DNA from: JANOAR01 sp031411235
GTDB lineage: Bacteria; Verrucomicrobiota; Verrucomicrobiia; Verrucomicrobiales; Verrucomicrobiaceae
DNA: 64,000 nucleotides
Assembly: GCA_031411235.1 (NCBI GenBank)
Contig: JANOAR010000270.1
Location: forward strand, 1 to 64,000
Reading direction: 5' to 3'
In this document: positions 1-8,744 of the stretch, piece by piece
Numbering within the stretch: position 1 is the stretch's first letter
Layout: the number at the start of each line of letters is the position of its first letter
Translations under genes and position numbers: made by a program
The notes under the pieces: generated by a model
The model's input: the letters and a program-made list of their open reading frames with translations, nothing else
What the model was told of the DNA's origin: nothing
Database searches by the model: none

Positions 1-584
1 GCGGTGTCACTGGGTAGGGCTGGGAAGGAGTCGCGGTCCAGCAGGGCCATGGTGGCCATGAGTCGGTTGAGATCGACTTCGACGGGGGTGGGCAGTTGCT
101 TGTCGGTGGGGTTGAGGATGAGTTCTTGGCCGCGCTTCAGCGTGATGGTTTCGCCGCGCACGGAGGAGAGGGCGACGGTGACGGTGCCCTCCAGCGCGAC
201 GATGCGAATGGAATGGCCTGGGTCATAATAAACCTGGGCGGTGCCGCGCACTTTGGCCGAGCACTCGGGGGTGCTGATGTTGATGCCTTTGCGGAAGAGG
301 CGGGGCTTGCTTGCCACCAATGCGATGCCTTTGGCGAGGCGCAGGCTGTCGTCGCTGGCGATATCCACGGAGGTGTCGCTGCCGGTGCGCAGGGTGCCGC
401 TGGCGAGGGCGACTTCGGTGCGGCTTTTCTTGGCAGTGCTGAGGCTGCTGCCTGCGGGTAGGTGCGTATTGGCCTTGGCTGAAACGCTGCCGATGACGAG
501 GCGGACGAGCGCTGGGGCGGCTTGTCCGGCGGGTGCTGCGGCCAGGGCTAGGCAGAGAAGGATGTGCTTTGGGTGAAGGCGCAT
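1..584 (-). CDS. FecR-domain exported protein (3' end outside window)
   Basis: The reading frame is open on the minus strand from an ATG at 584 to the window edge, so at least 194 residues are present and the C-terminus is missing. The first ~23 residues are a Sec signal peptide (basic MRLHPKH, then an Ala/Leu core). Residues about 55-155 read as a FecR domain: a beta-rich stretch with LRLAKG, the typical AKVRGT motif, VALEGTVTV and LKRGQELILNP. FecR domains in Verrucomicrobia usually sit in periplasmic or envelope proteins; a role in iron uptake cannot be claimed, because no sigma factor or TonB receptor is adjacent. It lies 35 nt downstream of the outer-membrane-barrel gene on the same strand, so the two are probably co-transcribed. 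Confidence 0.8.
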   Translation of the reverse strand, partial: MRLHPKHILLCLALAAAPAGQAAPALVRLVIGSVSAKANTHLPAGSSLSTAKKSRTEVALASGTLRTGSDTSVDIASDDSLRLAKGIALVASKPRLFRKGINISTPECSAKVRGTAQVYYDPGHSIRIVALEGTVTVALSSVRGETITLKRGQELILNPTDKQLPTPVEVDLNRLMATMALLDRDSFPALPSDT

Positions 585-619
585 GGGGGAGTTTGGGGAC
601 AGGATGGGAGCCTGGTGTT

Positions 620-1561
620 TTAGAAGGTGAAGTTGAGCCCGACGAAGAGGCCAGCGACGGCGTTGCGGTAGGTGAAGACGGCTTGGTTGGACTGGTTCCA
701 AGCTAGGCTGCCGCTGGCGCTGAGGCGGGCGTGGCTGGTGAGGGCGTAGGTGAGGCTGGCGAGGCCGACGTAGTTCCAGTCGGCGCGATCGGTGGCGAGA
801 CTCTCGTGGTAGCCGATGCGGCCACTGAGCTGGGCGGCGAGTTTGTCGGTGAGTCGCAGCGACCAGCCGCCGAAGGCGGATTGCTCATCGCGTCGCGCAA
901 TGGCGGGCACGGCGGCGAGGCTGGGCTCGGTGGCAAGGCCAAAGAAGAGCTGCTGCCCCTGGCTGACTTTCCAAATTTTTTGGATGCCGAGGCTGGCCGA
1001 GTGGTTGTGCAGGACCTCGTCGCCAAAGCCTGCACTGGCGATGCGGTAGAAGGTGTAGCGAAGGAACAGTGAGGCATCGCCGAGGGCGGCAGCCTTGTAG
1101 GCGACGCCGACGTCGGCGCGGCTGAGATCGAAGTCGAGAGAGTTGAACTGATCGTAGCGGAGGAAGCTCTGGGTGAGAGCGAGGTCGGTGGACCAGTTGC
1201 CTGCGATGCGGTTGGAGTAGCCGACGCCAACGTCGTATTTGAGGAAGAAATCCTGCACGCGATGCGGGGCGAGGGCGACGTTGTCGGTAAAGTAGCCTGT
1301 GACGCCAATGTCGCTGCGCCAGGGATCCCACTGCGCCTGGCGGATGAGCACGACTTGCTCGCCGAACTCGGAGGCGGCATCGGCGGATGAAGGGTCGGCG
1401 ATGGGGGTGCTGATGCGCTCGGGCGCAGTGACGGGGCCGAAGTTGCGCAACTGCGGCGGGAGAGGCTGCCGAGCGATCTCGGTGCGGATCTCTTGGGCCG
1501 TGGCGAATCCAGCGACAGTGGTGGCTAAAGCGATGACGGGCAAGGTGAGACGACGAATCAT
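620..1561 (-). CDS. Outer-membrane beta-barrel protein
   Basis: 313 residues with a cleavable signal peptide (MIRRLTLPVIALATTVAGFATA). After residue ~80 the protein is a run of alternating polar/hydrophobic strands (for example YFTDNVALAP, LFLRYTFYRIA, RIGYHESLA), and it ends in GLFVGLNFTF with a terminal Phe. A C-terminal aromatic residue is the usual recognition signal for the BAM machine, so an outer-membrane barrel of about 10-12 strands is likely. It shares an operon with the FecR-domain gene downstream; such pairs recur in this phylum, but the substrate or partner is unknown. No specific porin or receptor family is recognised. Confidence 0.75.
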   Translation of the reverse strand: MIRRLTLPVIALATTVAGFATAQEIRTEIARQPLPPQLRNFGPVTAPERISTPIADPSSADAASEFGEQVVLIRQAQWDPWRSDIGVTGYFTDNVALAPHRVQDFFLKYDVGVGYSNRIAGNWSTDLALTQSFLRYDQFNSLDFDLSRADVGVAYKAAALGDASLFLRYTFYRIASAGFGDEVLHNHSASLGIQKIWKVSQGQQLFFGLATEPSLAAVPAIARRDEQSAFGGWSLRLTDKLAAQLSGRIGYHESLATDRADWNYVGLASLTYALTSHARLSASGSLAWNQSNQAVFTYRNAVAGLFVGLNFTF

Positions 1562-1650
1562 AGGCGGGAGGGCGTCCGTTCTATCAGGCGCATGACAAGG
1601 CGTCGAGCGCTATGCTTGCGAAAGTTGTCGCTGGCTGGGAGAATGAAGGG

Positions 1651-2304
1651 GTGAATACTGCGCGTGTGTTGTTGGTTGTTGGATGTGTCGTGGCTGTGGC
1701 GGCGTGCCGCACGGGCACGGCGTTGCGTGACTTGGACGGGCCGCTGTTTGGCCATGCTGGGACGACGCGCTTCATCGTGGATACAGATCGCCCGCTGGAG
1801 GCGCGGGAGCTGGCGCAGATGGCGCGGGTGATCCGCGTTTACAAAACCCTGGGGCCTGCCGAGGTGGCGGAAATCGAGCGGCGAATGCGGCGTGTGGTGG
1901 ATGACCTCGTCGCGGTGGAACTGGGCACAATGCGCCCTGCTATGAATAAAGAAAAGGCGGCGCTGGAAGTCGTGCATCATCGCGAAATCGCTGCCGTGCA
2001 GGCCGACCCTACGCGATGCGCACGGCTAGAGGCGAAGCACGCGGCGGCGCTGCTACGAATCGAGAGCGAGGCCATGGAAGTAGCCCGGGCACGAGTGCTC
2101 AAGCGGCTGGGCCACGAGCTAGCGCTGCCGCTGCGGATGAATGACCAGCGCAGTGTTGTGGCCATTGGCCGCGTGGTGGGAGGTGCGGTGCGAGTGACAG
2201 CGAAGGCCTACGAAGTGGATGTGGCGGCGGGGAAACTGAGCACGGGGACGAACGTGGTGGGGCTGGATGGCAAGCAAGCAAAGGTGGTGGGCAATGGCGA
2301 ATGA
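1651..2304 (+). CDS. Putative lipoprotein of unknown function
   Basis: The GTG at 1651 is preferred over the upstream ATG at 1612. It has a GGGAGA-type ribosome binding site at 1637-1642 and gives a compact signal sequence ending in a lipobox (VAAC, Cys19). The mature part (~199 residues) has a central helical segment rich in Arg, Ala and Glu (residues about 70-150), then a short beta-rich tail. A lipid-anchored periplasmic or outer-membrane location is inferred. The gene is divergent from the beta-barrel gene, with 89 nt between start codons. I recognise no domain. Confidence 0.65.
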   Translation: MNTARVLLVVGCVVAVAACRTGTALRDLDGPLFGHAGTTRFIVDTDRPLEARELAQMARVIRVYKTLGPAEVAEIERRMRRVVDDLVAVELGTMRPAMNKEKAALEVVHHREIAAVQADPTRCARLEAKHAAALLRIESEAMEVARARVLKRLGHELALPLRMNDQRSVVAIGRVVGGAVRVTAKAYEVDVAAGKLSTGTNVVGLDGKQAKVVGNGE

Positions 2305-2369
2305 AGTGATCCAATTACCTTTGCAGCACGTATTTCTCACTCATTGTCCCGCCCCCCGTTTACCCTGCC

Positions 2370-3545
2370 ATGCATCTGCCCATCCAAGCCGCCGCCATCC
2401 AGCGCCAGTTCGCTCAGTTCGACCTCGTGCGCTTGCTCTCCTCCGTCTTCAAGCCCACGCAAAATAAGCGCTTCTGCATCCTCATCGACCTGCCCGATCT
2501 CGTCGAAGCCAAGGACTTCGCCTTCCTGAATAACCCCGAGCGCAAGGTGCAGCAGAAGGCCCACGAGACGTTTTATCTCGGCCTGCAAAACGGTGGCCTC
2601 GCCACTCTCGGCGGCACGGGCGGCGACATGTTCGCCTACACCCAGACGACGGGCAGCAACCTCGACATGCCGGATCGCTGCGTCGATATGGCAGGCACCG
2701 AGTTGAGTCTGGAGCGCGATATTTACCCGCACTACGACATCATCCTCTGCATCTCCACCTTCTCCGCCACCGCCCCGCTGACGGCCTTTGCCAAGCAGTA
2801 TGGCTTTCGCGGCGCAACCCTACACGGGCTCAACGATGTCATCCTCAACTCTGGCCTCGCCGTCGATTACGACGACGTCAGCCGCGACGCTGAAAAGCTG
2901 CGTCTCGCCATGACCCGCGCCGACTGGGTGGAGATCGACTTCCTCGTCGAGGGCGGCGAAGAGATGACCGTGCGCTTGGAACTCTCGCAGCAGGAGGCGC
3001 AAAAAAGCCACGGCCTCTGCCGAGGCGACACGCCCGATATTGCCAACCTCCCGGCTGGTGAAGTCTATTTCGTCCCCACAGGAGCCGAGGGTTGTTTCCC
3101 GTTGAAATATGAAGACGGCACCCTTGGCAAACTCACGGTCACCGGCGGTTGCATCATCAAAAGCGAACTCATCGAAGGCAACCCCCACACCATCGCCGAG
3201 CACAACGCCAAGCTGCTCGACGACCCCATGACGGGCGTGCTCGGCGAGTTGGGCTTCGGCACGCAGGTGCTGCCGGTCTCCGGTGCCGACATCCAGGATG
3301 AAAAAGTCCTCGGCACCTGCCACCTGGCTACCGGACGCGACGACCATCTCGGTGGCCACATCACTCCAGGGAAATTCAAACGGCACCAAAATGCCACCCA
3401 CGACGACATCCTTTTCGCCCCGCACAAGACCCCCAATTTCGACATCACGCAGACCCGCATGTGTCGTGATGGCCAAGTGCATGTGGTCATCGAGCACTTC
3501 CAGCCCGCGCCCTACCTGCTCAATGCGTTGGCCGCAGCTTCATAG
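2370..3545 (+). CDS. M29-like (AmpS/aminopeptidase T-type) metallopeptidase
   Basis: 391 residues, close to the usual ~400 for peptidase family M29. The C-terminal half carries the family pattern of metal ligands: Glu231 in LPAGEVYFVPTG, Glu293 in GELGFGTQ, His318 in DEKVLGTCHLATG, then His344 and Asp346 in NATHDDILF. M29 enzymes are two-metal cytoplasmic aminopeptidases. The N-terminal half (residues 1-190) is less typical, so the substrate may differ from a classical leucyl aminopeptidase. No signal peptide is present. The gene starts 65 nt after the lipoprotein gene and may be transcribed with it. The family call rests on motif pattern and spacing only. Confidence 0.65.
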   Translation: MHLPIQAAAIQRQFAQFDLVRLLSSVFKPTQNKRFCILIDLPDLVEAKDFAFLNNPERKVQQKAHETFYLGLQNGGLATLGGTGGDMFAYTQTTGSNLDMPDRCVDMAGTELSLERDIYPHYDIILCISTFSATAPLTAFAKQYGFRGATLHGLNDVILNSGLAVDYDDVSRDAEKLRLAMTRADWVEIDFLVEGGEEMTVRLELSQQEAQKSHGLCRGDTPDIANLPAGEVYFVPTGAEGCFPLKYEDGTLGKLTVTGGCIIKSELIEGNPHTIAEHNAKLLDDPMTGVLGELGFGTQVLPVSGADIQDEKVLGTCHLATGRDDHLGGHITPGKFKRHQNATHDDILFAPHKTPNFDITQTRMCRDGQVHVVIEHFQPAPYLLNALAAAS

Positions 3546-3650
3546 ATTTCCCACATCCGGGGAATACAAGACACCCACGAGCCTCGTATGACAGTGACGC
3601 ACTCAACAACTGAGCCGCATCGGATCCACCGCCAACCCCGCATACACCCT

Positions 3651-3821
3651 ATGAAACACCTCGTCCTCGCCATCACCGCCCTCTGCCTCGCCTCCTGCGC
3701 CTGCACCGATAAAAAAGACTGCGCCACCTGCTCGCATTGCGACAAGGCCGCTGCCGCTAAATCGGGCATCTGCGCCATGTGCAACAAGCCCAAAGCCGAT
3801 TGCGTCTGCAAGAAGCACTAG
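3651..3821 (+). CDS. Tiny Cys-rich lipoprotein
   Basis: 56 residues from the ATG at 3651. The in-frame ATG at 3588 would add 21 residues ahead of an otherwise textbook signal sequence, so I reject it. The signal ends in the lipobox LASC (Cys16). The 40-residue mature part holds eight more cysteines in closely spaced pairs (CATCSHC, CAMC, CVC) and Lys/His residues, which suggests a metal- or redox-binding surface peptide. No family is recognised. It is followed directly by a strong rho-independent terminator at 3842-3877, which supports a real, separately terminated transcript. Confidence 0.6.
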   Translation: MKHLVLAITALCLASCACTDKKDCATCSHCDKAAAAKSGICAMCNKPKADCVCKKH

Positions 3822-3841
3822 TGGCCCCCAGCCGTAAAAAG

Positions 3842-3877
3842 AGCCGCATGACCCAGGAAGGTCGTGCGGCTTTTTTT
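3842..3877 (+). terminator. Rho-independent terminator
   Basis: A 12-bp stem with one G-T wobble (3842-3853 pairing with 3860-3871) encloses a 6-nt loop and is followed by seven T residues at 3871-3877. It lies 21 nt past the stop of the small Cys-rich lipoprotein gene and ends that transcript. Confidence 0.9.
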
Positions 3878-3931
3878 ATGTCCTCGGCCAAACCTGCAAC
3901 TTCATCCCCTGCCCGGCGTTTAGGTTTGCCC

Positions 3932-4624
3932 ATGAACTCCACCCCTCGCCCCTGGATCAAGCTCCTCGTCGCCCTTTTGCTCGCCGCGCCGACCCTTGGC
4001 CACAGCCAGACGACCACCTCGACAACGACGAGCACAGGCCCACTCGCCGTTTACCGCCTTTCCTTTAAAGTCACGGGCGAAACCATCAACTACCAGCCCT
4101 ACCAGAACGGCTACTACATCGCCCCCATCACGGGCGGCGTCGGTAGCCTCATCCTCACCAAGATCATTGGCGGCCAGCGCCAGTACTTCACTTATGCCAA
4201 CTTTGGCGAACTCTTCGTCGCGCTGAAATCCGAAACCCGCAAAGCCGTCATCTCAGCCACCGCTGCCAACAGCGTCTCCACGACCACCTTCTTCGCCATC
4301 GGCGACACCGACGACGAACGCGAAGTCAGCACCGCCGCCGCTACCAGCACCGTCTTCGTCGCCACCCGCCTCGACGGCTATGCCGTCTCTGCCGACAGCG
4401 AGCGCGATCTCCCTTTTGGTAGCACCGCCACCTCCGACATCGGCGTGGCCGGAGCCAGCCTCCTCACCGCCAAGCTCGACGAAACTTTGACCGAGGACGC
4501 CATCAAACAAAGCCGCAGCCTCGCCACCGAAGTCACCGAGATCCAGACCCGGCTCAAAGATGACGGCTACACCGATGGGAAAACTCCCACGACGACGGCG
4601 ACCACGGCAACGACGACGAAGTAA
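3932..4624 (+). CDS. Exported Thr-rich protein (paralogue of the 28509-29150 product)
   Basis: 230 residues from the ATG at 3932. Upstream in-frame starts lie inside the preceding terminator and are rejected. A Sec signal (PWIKLLVALLLAAPTLGHSQ) is followed by a Thr/Ser run, a beta-rich core of about 110 residues, and a C-terminal helix ending EIQTRLKDDGYTDG and a Thr-rich tail. The same order, with a matching end (RVKASLLANGYVDG) and similar core strands, is seen in the product of 28509-29150, so the two look like a small paralogous family. Location is periplasmic or extracellular; function is unknown. The Thr tail is encoded by a low-complexity ACG/ACC stretch. Confidence 0.6.
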   Translation: MNSTPRPWIKLLVALLLAAPTLGHSQTTTSTTTSTGPLAVYRLSFKVTGETINYQPYQNGYYIAPITGGVGSLILTKIIGGQRQYFTYANFGELFVALKSETRKAVISATAANSVSTTTFFAIGDTDDEREVSTAAATSTVFVATRLDGYAVSADSERDLPFGSTATSDIGVAGASLLTAKLDETLTEDAIKQSRSLATEVTEIQTRLKDDGYTDGKTPTTTATTATTTK

Positions 4625-4679
4625 TAAGCCGACGTTTTCGGCCATCCGCCTCGCGGCTCGCAGCAGTTTTTCTAGCGCC

Positions 4680-4699
4680 GTTGAATATTAATATTCAAC
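4680..4699. promoter_or_regulatory. Perfect 20-bp AT-rich palindrome upstream of the TPR gene
   Basis: Positions 4680-4699 form a perfect inverted repeat with no spacer (GTTGAATATT and its reverse complement). It is sharply AT-rich against the GC-rich surroundings. It lies 63 nt upstream of the ATG at 4763, and a TATAAG hexamer at 4722-4727 could serve as a -10 box downstream of it. A dimeric regulator operator is the simplest reading; this is inference. Confidence 0.45.
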
Positions 4700-4762
4700 G
4701 TGACGGGAGGGGGTGGGCTTCTATAAGCTTCCGCTTCGCCCCACCCACTGGCTTACGCCGCC

Positions 4763-6604
4763 ATGCTCACCACCCAAAACATCGACCCCACGGCTGCCGC
4801 AGCAAAGCCACCCTTCTTCCTGCTACGCTGGTTGCGCCAGCTACGCGAATGGGTCGCCCCCCCCACCCAAGCGCACCAGGATAGACAGTCCGACACCGCC
4901 CGCAAAGTCACCGCCACCATCATCGTCGTGCTGTGTGTGAGCATGATGGGACTCGCCATCGCCTTCGCACGCCCCATCAAAGACTCCTACGACGACTGGC
5001 GGGCCACCAAGCTGGTCAATGAGGCCCGTGAATTATTGCGCGATAAAAATGATGTCCTCGCCGCCGTGTTGAAAGCCCAGGAAGCCGTGAGCAAGGCTCC
5101 AGAACATACCGAGGCCGTGCGCATGAATGCCGAGCTGCTGACGCTCATGGCACGCAACGAAGCCATCTACTTCTGGGACAAGCTCGAAAAACTCGGCCAA
5201 AGCACCATTGCCGACAAACGCGGCAAAGTGCGTGCCCTACTGCGGCTCACACGCGTCAAAGAAGCCAGCCTACTGCTTGAGAAACTGCTCAGGGAAAACC
5301 CCGCCGACGCCGCCTTGACCAAGCTTTCCGAAGAAGTCTGGGGCAAAAGCCAGAGCAATGAAGTGGTGAGAAACGCCATCGAGGAATACACAAAGCTGCA
5401 CCAGGACGACACCGAGAGCCGCCTGAACCTTTACGTTTTACAGCTCAAGTCCAACGTGCCCTCCGAAATGTCCAAGGCCGTCGAAGGCTTGTGGGCGCTG
5501 GGAGAAAAGGAAACGGACATGGGGGTGCAAGCGCTGCTCTTGCTCACCGAATATGAAGCCACCTCGCCCGGCAGCCTTTCCCTAGCCGATAAAATAAAGC
5601 TCCTCGCCATGATCGGTGCTCATGCCAAATCCACGGAGGAGGCTCGTGTTGCGGCCTTGGGATTGCGTATCGCCTTAGACCCTAAACAACGCGAACCCCT
5701 CATCGACATGGAAATGCGGCGCTGCGCGGCGCTGCCACGCGAGGAACTTTACCCCCTCGTGCGCTGGCTCGTCGTCCAGCGCGACTTCAGCCGCGTGCTG
5801 AATTTCCTCACACCCAGGCTCAAGGACATCAAGAGTTTCCAGCCCCTCATGCTCAACTACCTGACGGCTCTCTCAGCGCTCGAGCGCTGGCAAGAAGTCG
5901 AGGCTCTCGTGACCGATAAAGAAGTCATCCTCAGCGTGCCCAATCGCGCCTTCTATGAGGCGCACCTCGCCTCCATCAAAGGCAAGTCGCTCGATGAAGT
6001 GAAGCGCCTGATGATGATCGTCGTCACCAGTGGCCAAGGCGATGCCGAGTTGCTCATGAACCTCGGGGCCTACTGCGAAACCCCACAACGACAACTCCTC
6101 GACATCGCCGAACTCGCCTATGAAGCCTGCACCCGAGTGCCCCGCAAGGATCGCCAAGCTTTCCCTGGCTGGATCCGCGTCGCCAAGGCACGCGGCAATA
6201 CCGCTGGCCTGCTAAAGGCCGCCGCCGAAGCCAATCGTCGCTACCCCGATGACCAGAACTACATCGAAAATGTGCTCTACGCGAGACTGCTCATCGGCCT
6301 CGACTTGGAGAACTCCCTGGCCCGCGCCGTGCGACTGCTCACCGCCAATCCCAATGACTCCGTGCGCAAGCTCATTGTCGCCCTGGGCTACTGGCGGCTC
6401 TACGACGATGCGAGCGCCATCGAAAACTGCCAGAAGATCGACTTGAACTACACCAGCGTCGGCCAGCAGGCGATCTTTGCCGCCATCGCCTATGGAGCAG
6501 GCTTCAAACCCGAAGCTGAACTCGTCCTCAACAAAATCCCCGCCAATGCCATGATGCTGCCCGAGGAGCGGGAAATCTGGACACGCATCGCCCAGGCCAA
6601 GTAG
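4763..6604 (+). CDS. Membrane-anchored TPR-type helical repeat protein
   Basis: 613 residues. A cytoplasmic N-terminus of about 45 residues precedes one transmembrane helix (residues about 48-69, TATIIVVLCVSMMGLAIAFA). The rest is all-helical with TPR-like periodicity, for example LVNEARELLRDKNDVLAAVLKAQEAV followed by repeated ~34-residue helix pairs. A large periplasmic scaffold or assembly role is inferred, as for TPR proteins of exopolysaccharide and cell-envelope systems, but no specific partner can be named. The gene stands alone, with a 20-bp palindrome upstream. Confidence 0.65.
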   Translation: MLTTQNIDPTAAAAKPPFFLLRWLRQLREWVAPPTQAHQDRQSDTARKVTATIIVVLCVSMMGLAIAFARPIKDSYDDWRATKLVNEARELLRDKNDVLAAVLKAQEAVSKAPEHTEAVRMNAELLTLMARNEAIYFWDKLEKLGQSTIADKRGKVRALLRLTRVKEASLLLEKLLRENPADAALTKLSEEVWGKSQSNEVVRNAIEEYTKLHQDDTESRLNLYVLQLKSNVPSEMSKAVEGLWALGEKETDMGVQALLLLTEYEATSPGSLSLADKIKLLAMIGAHAKSTEEARVAALGLRIALDPKQREPLIDMEMRRCAALPREELYPLVRWLVVQRDFSRVLNFLTPRLKDIKSFQPLMLNYLTALSALERWQEVEALVTDKEVILSVPNRAFYEAHLASIKGKSLDEVKRLMMIVVTSGQGDAELLMNLGAYCETPQRQLLDIAELAYEACTRVPRKDRQAFPGWIRVAKARGNTAGLLKAAAEANRRYPDDQNYIENVLYARLLIGLDLENSLARAVRLLTANPNDSVRKLIVALGYWRLYDDASAIENCQKIDLNYTSVGQQAIFAAIAYGAGFKPEAELVLNKIPANAMMLPEEREIWTRIAQAK

Positions 6605-6664
6605 CTGCATTTTTCAATGAGCGAAATCCTCCTCGCCAACGCCAGCCAGAGGTTTCGCATAACC

Positions 6665-7231
6665 TCAGCTGCCACCAAACGGCAGCACCTCCACCACATC
6701 GGCTAGGCATTGCCCATTCGCGTGGCGCAGTTCATTGCAGCGTCCATAGAGCGTCGCGCCCTCCGTCGCATCCAGCAGTTCTGCCAAACGGTGGTCGATG
6801 ACGATGCGGAAATAACCCCGAGGATGACTGCTGTGCGGCACGGCCAACTCTTCCAAAATACCCCCAAAAGGCCGCTGCCCCTCCAGCACCAGCCTGCGTG
6901 CCTCGTCATTCCCCAGCGCTTGGAGGTGAATGCCAATAGCGCCAAACTCCACCGCCCGCCCATCGTTATGCCGCTTCAAAACGGAAGCCCGCACGTAGTA
7001 GTCGCCGATGCGCCCCTTGGCATGAACGTCCAAGTCAATGCTGCTGCCGTGGTAGTCGCGCAGCCTCGGCGTCATATCGCTGGCATGAACCAGCAACCAG
7101 CGCGGCTCATCCGGCATCTCATCCGCTTCAATAAAAGTGATCTGGGGCCGCACGCTCCCGAGGCCGTAGAAAAAAATCAGCGGCGCGAGATCATCCTCGC
7201 GAGTAGTGGACGCTAGGGGTGTCGATGGCAT
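6665..7231 (-). CDS. Chorismate-lyase-like (UbiC/UTRA fold) protein
   Basis: 188 residues, no signal peptide. The order of motifs matches chorismate-lyase-fold proteins: LVHASDMTPRLRDYHG near residue 50, VEFGAIGIHL near 90-100, LVLEGQRPFGGIL near 115-125, and a C-terminal LYGRCNELRHANG with DVVEVLP. In this fold the enzyme cleaves chorismate to 4-hydroxybenzoate and pyruvate, but relatives of this subtype are uncharacterised and a non-catalytic ligand-binding role is possible. It lies 86 nt downstream of the HemN-like radical SAM gene on the same strand. I recognise the family from motif resemblance only. Confidence 0.5.
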   Translation of the reverse strand: MPSTPLASTTREDDLAPLIFFYGLGSVRPQITFIEADEMPDEPRWLLVHASDMTPRLRDYHGSSIDLDVHAKGRIGDYYVRASVLKRHNDGRAVEFGAIGIHLQALGNDEARRLVLEGQRPFGGILEELAVPHSSHPRGYFRIVIDHRLAELLDATEGATLYGRCNELRHANGQCLADVVEVLPFGGS

Positions 7232-7317
7232 GGCGTTGAATTCCAGAAGTCCTAATTCCCGAATAACAAAAGTCCGATCCCTGCAACTTGAGATCAGCGT
7301 TCAGGAATTCAGGCTTT

Positions 7318-8664
7318 TCATGTGTACCTCGCGTACTGCCGGTGCTGCGGCAGGAAGAACTCGTGCAGCAGCTTGTCCACTTGCAGCAAGCCTTCGCGGG
7401 TGAGGCTGATCTCGTCGCCATTCACTTCGCCGAAACCCTCGGCGTGTATGTAGCCGAGCTGTGCGGCGAAGCGCTTCAAGGGATCTTCGCCGAATTTGCT
7501 CATGAAGTAGCTGGCACGCACGCTGCCGAGCTTGAGTTTGAGGATGAACTCGCGGACGAAACGCTCGTCGTTGTCGGTTTCGTAAGCGCGGTAGATGGCG
7601 TTTTTGCCAGCATCTATCGCCTGCATGTACGGCCCCACATCGGACTGATTTTGATAATGCACGCCGCCCAGGTGGCCAAAGGAAGCGACGCCGTTGCTCA
7701 GTAGATCGGCCCCTTCCCAGAGGGCATCGCGGTAGATGAACTTCACACGCTCGGGATCCTTCACCACGGTGTAGGCACTGGTCACGGTGTAGCCAGCTTT
7801 GACGAATTCATCGAAGGCGTAACTCACCCAGCCACGCTTGGTTTCCCAGTCGGCGACGGGCGCAGTGACTTTGCCATCGGCCTTCATTTGCTGGTAGATG
7901 CCCGTGTTGTAGGGCACCTCCATTTGATAAATCGTTACCGCATCGGGACTGAGTTCCACGGCGCGTGCGACGGCGAATTTCCACAGCTCGTCGGTGTCAT
8001 TCATCATGCCTGCGATGAGGTCGATGTTGATGTGCTCGAAGCCGAGACTGCGAGCGAAGCGATAGGCTTTGTCCACTTCGCCACTGCGATGCGCACGGCC
8101 ATTCGACTCCAGGATATGATCATCAAAATGCTCGACGCCGAGGCTCAAGCGCGTGACGCCGATCTCGCGTATGCACTCCAGTTTTTTCTCGCTGAGCGTG
8201 CCGGGCTCGGCTTCAAACGCGACCTCTCGGGCCTCATCCCAGGGCACCATGTCCTTCATCCGCGAGGACAGCTCCTGGAGCTGGGGCACAGATAAATACG
8301 AAGGTGTGCCACCGCCGAAATAGACGAAGTCGGCCTTTCGCCCTGCGATGTAGGGCCGCGCTGCGAAGGCCGCCATCTCGCGCATTCCCGCGTCGATGTA
8401 GGCGCGAATCTCACTCGCGTTTTTATCGGTATAAACTTTGAAATAGCAAAAGTGGCAGCGCTTGCGGCAGAAGGGGATGTGGAAGTAAACCCCGAGTGGG
8501 ATGTCCTTTGGCGCAGGCGAGTCCAGCACGCGCTCCAACACGGGCACATACTCAGGCTTCCAAAAAGAGAAGGGCGGGTAATTCGAGACGAAGTAGTTGC
8601 CTGCTTCGGTGGCTTCGGACTTCTTCGCAACAGCGACTGGAGGGGCGTGGGCTATGGCAGACAT
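7318..8664 (-). CDS. HemN/HemW-like radical SAM enzyme
   Basis: 448 residues. The radical SAM cluster motif is Cys66-x3-Cys70-x2-Cys73 in FHIPFCRKRCHFC. It is followed by YFGGGTPSYLS (residues 115-125), the glycine-rich SAM-binding stretch, then EAEPGTLSEKK and RLSLGVEHFDDHILESNGR, all typical of the coproporphyrinogen-III-oxidase-like family. A HemN-type C-terminal domain follows (residues about 370-445). HemN relatives include oxidative decarboxylases, haem chaperones and methyltransferases; this member lacks the extra Cys that follows the cluster in true HemN (Tyr-Phe here), so it is probably not the anaerobic haem enzyme. The chorismate-lyase-like gene downstream suggests a joint pathway. 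Confidence 0.8.
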   Translation of the reverse strand: MSAIAHAPPVAVAKKSEATEAGNYFVSNYPPFSFWKPEYVPVLERVLDSPAPKDIPLGVYFHIPFCRKRCHFCYFKVYTDKNASEIRAYIDAGMREMAAFAARPYIAGRKADFVYFGGGTPSYLSVPQLQELSSRMKDMVPWDEAREVAFEAEPGTLSEKKLECIREIGVTRLSLGVEHFDDHILESNGRAHRSGEVDKAYRFARSLGFEHINIDLIAGMMNDTDELWKFAVARAVELSPDAVTIYQMEVPYNTGIYQQMKADGKVTAPVADWETKRGWVSYAFDEFVKAGYTVTSAYTVVKDPERVKFIYRDALWEGADLLSNGVASFGHLGGVHYQNQSDVGPYMQAIDAGKNAIYRAYETDNDERFVREFILKLKLGSVRASYFMSKFGEDPLKRFAAQLGYIHAEGFGEVNGDEISLTREGLLQVDKLLHEFFLPQHRQYARYT

Positions 8665-8744
8665 GGGGACGTGATGGGTAACTCAAAAACGCCGCTGGGG
8701 AAGTTGATGCTACAACGGCTCGCCCTTATTTAGCATGTCTGAGT

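Noticed and set aside
2820..3497. 225-codon minus-strand frame
   Set aside because: Antisense to the M29-like gene, which has metal-ligand motifs in order; the minus frame has none.
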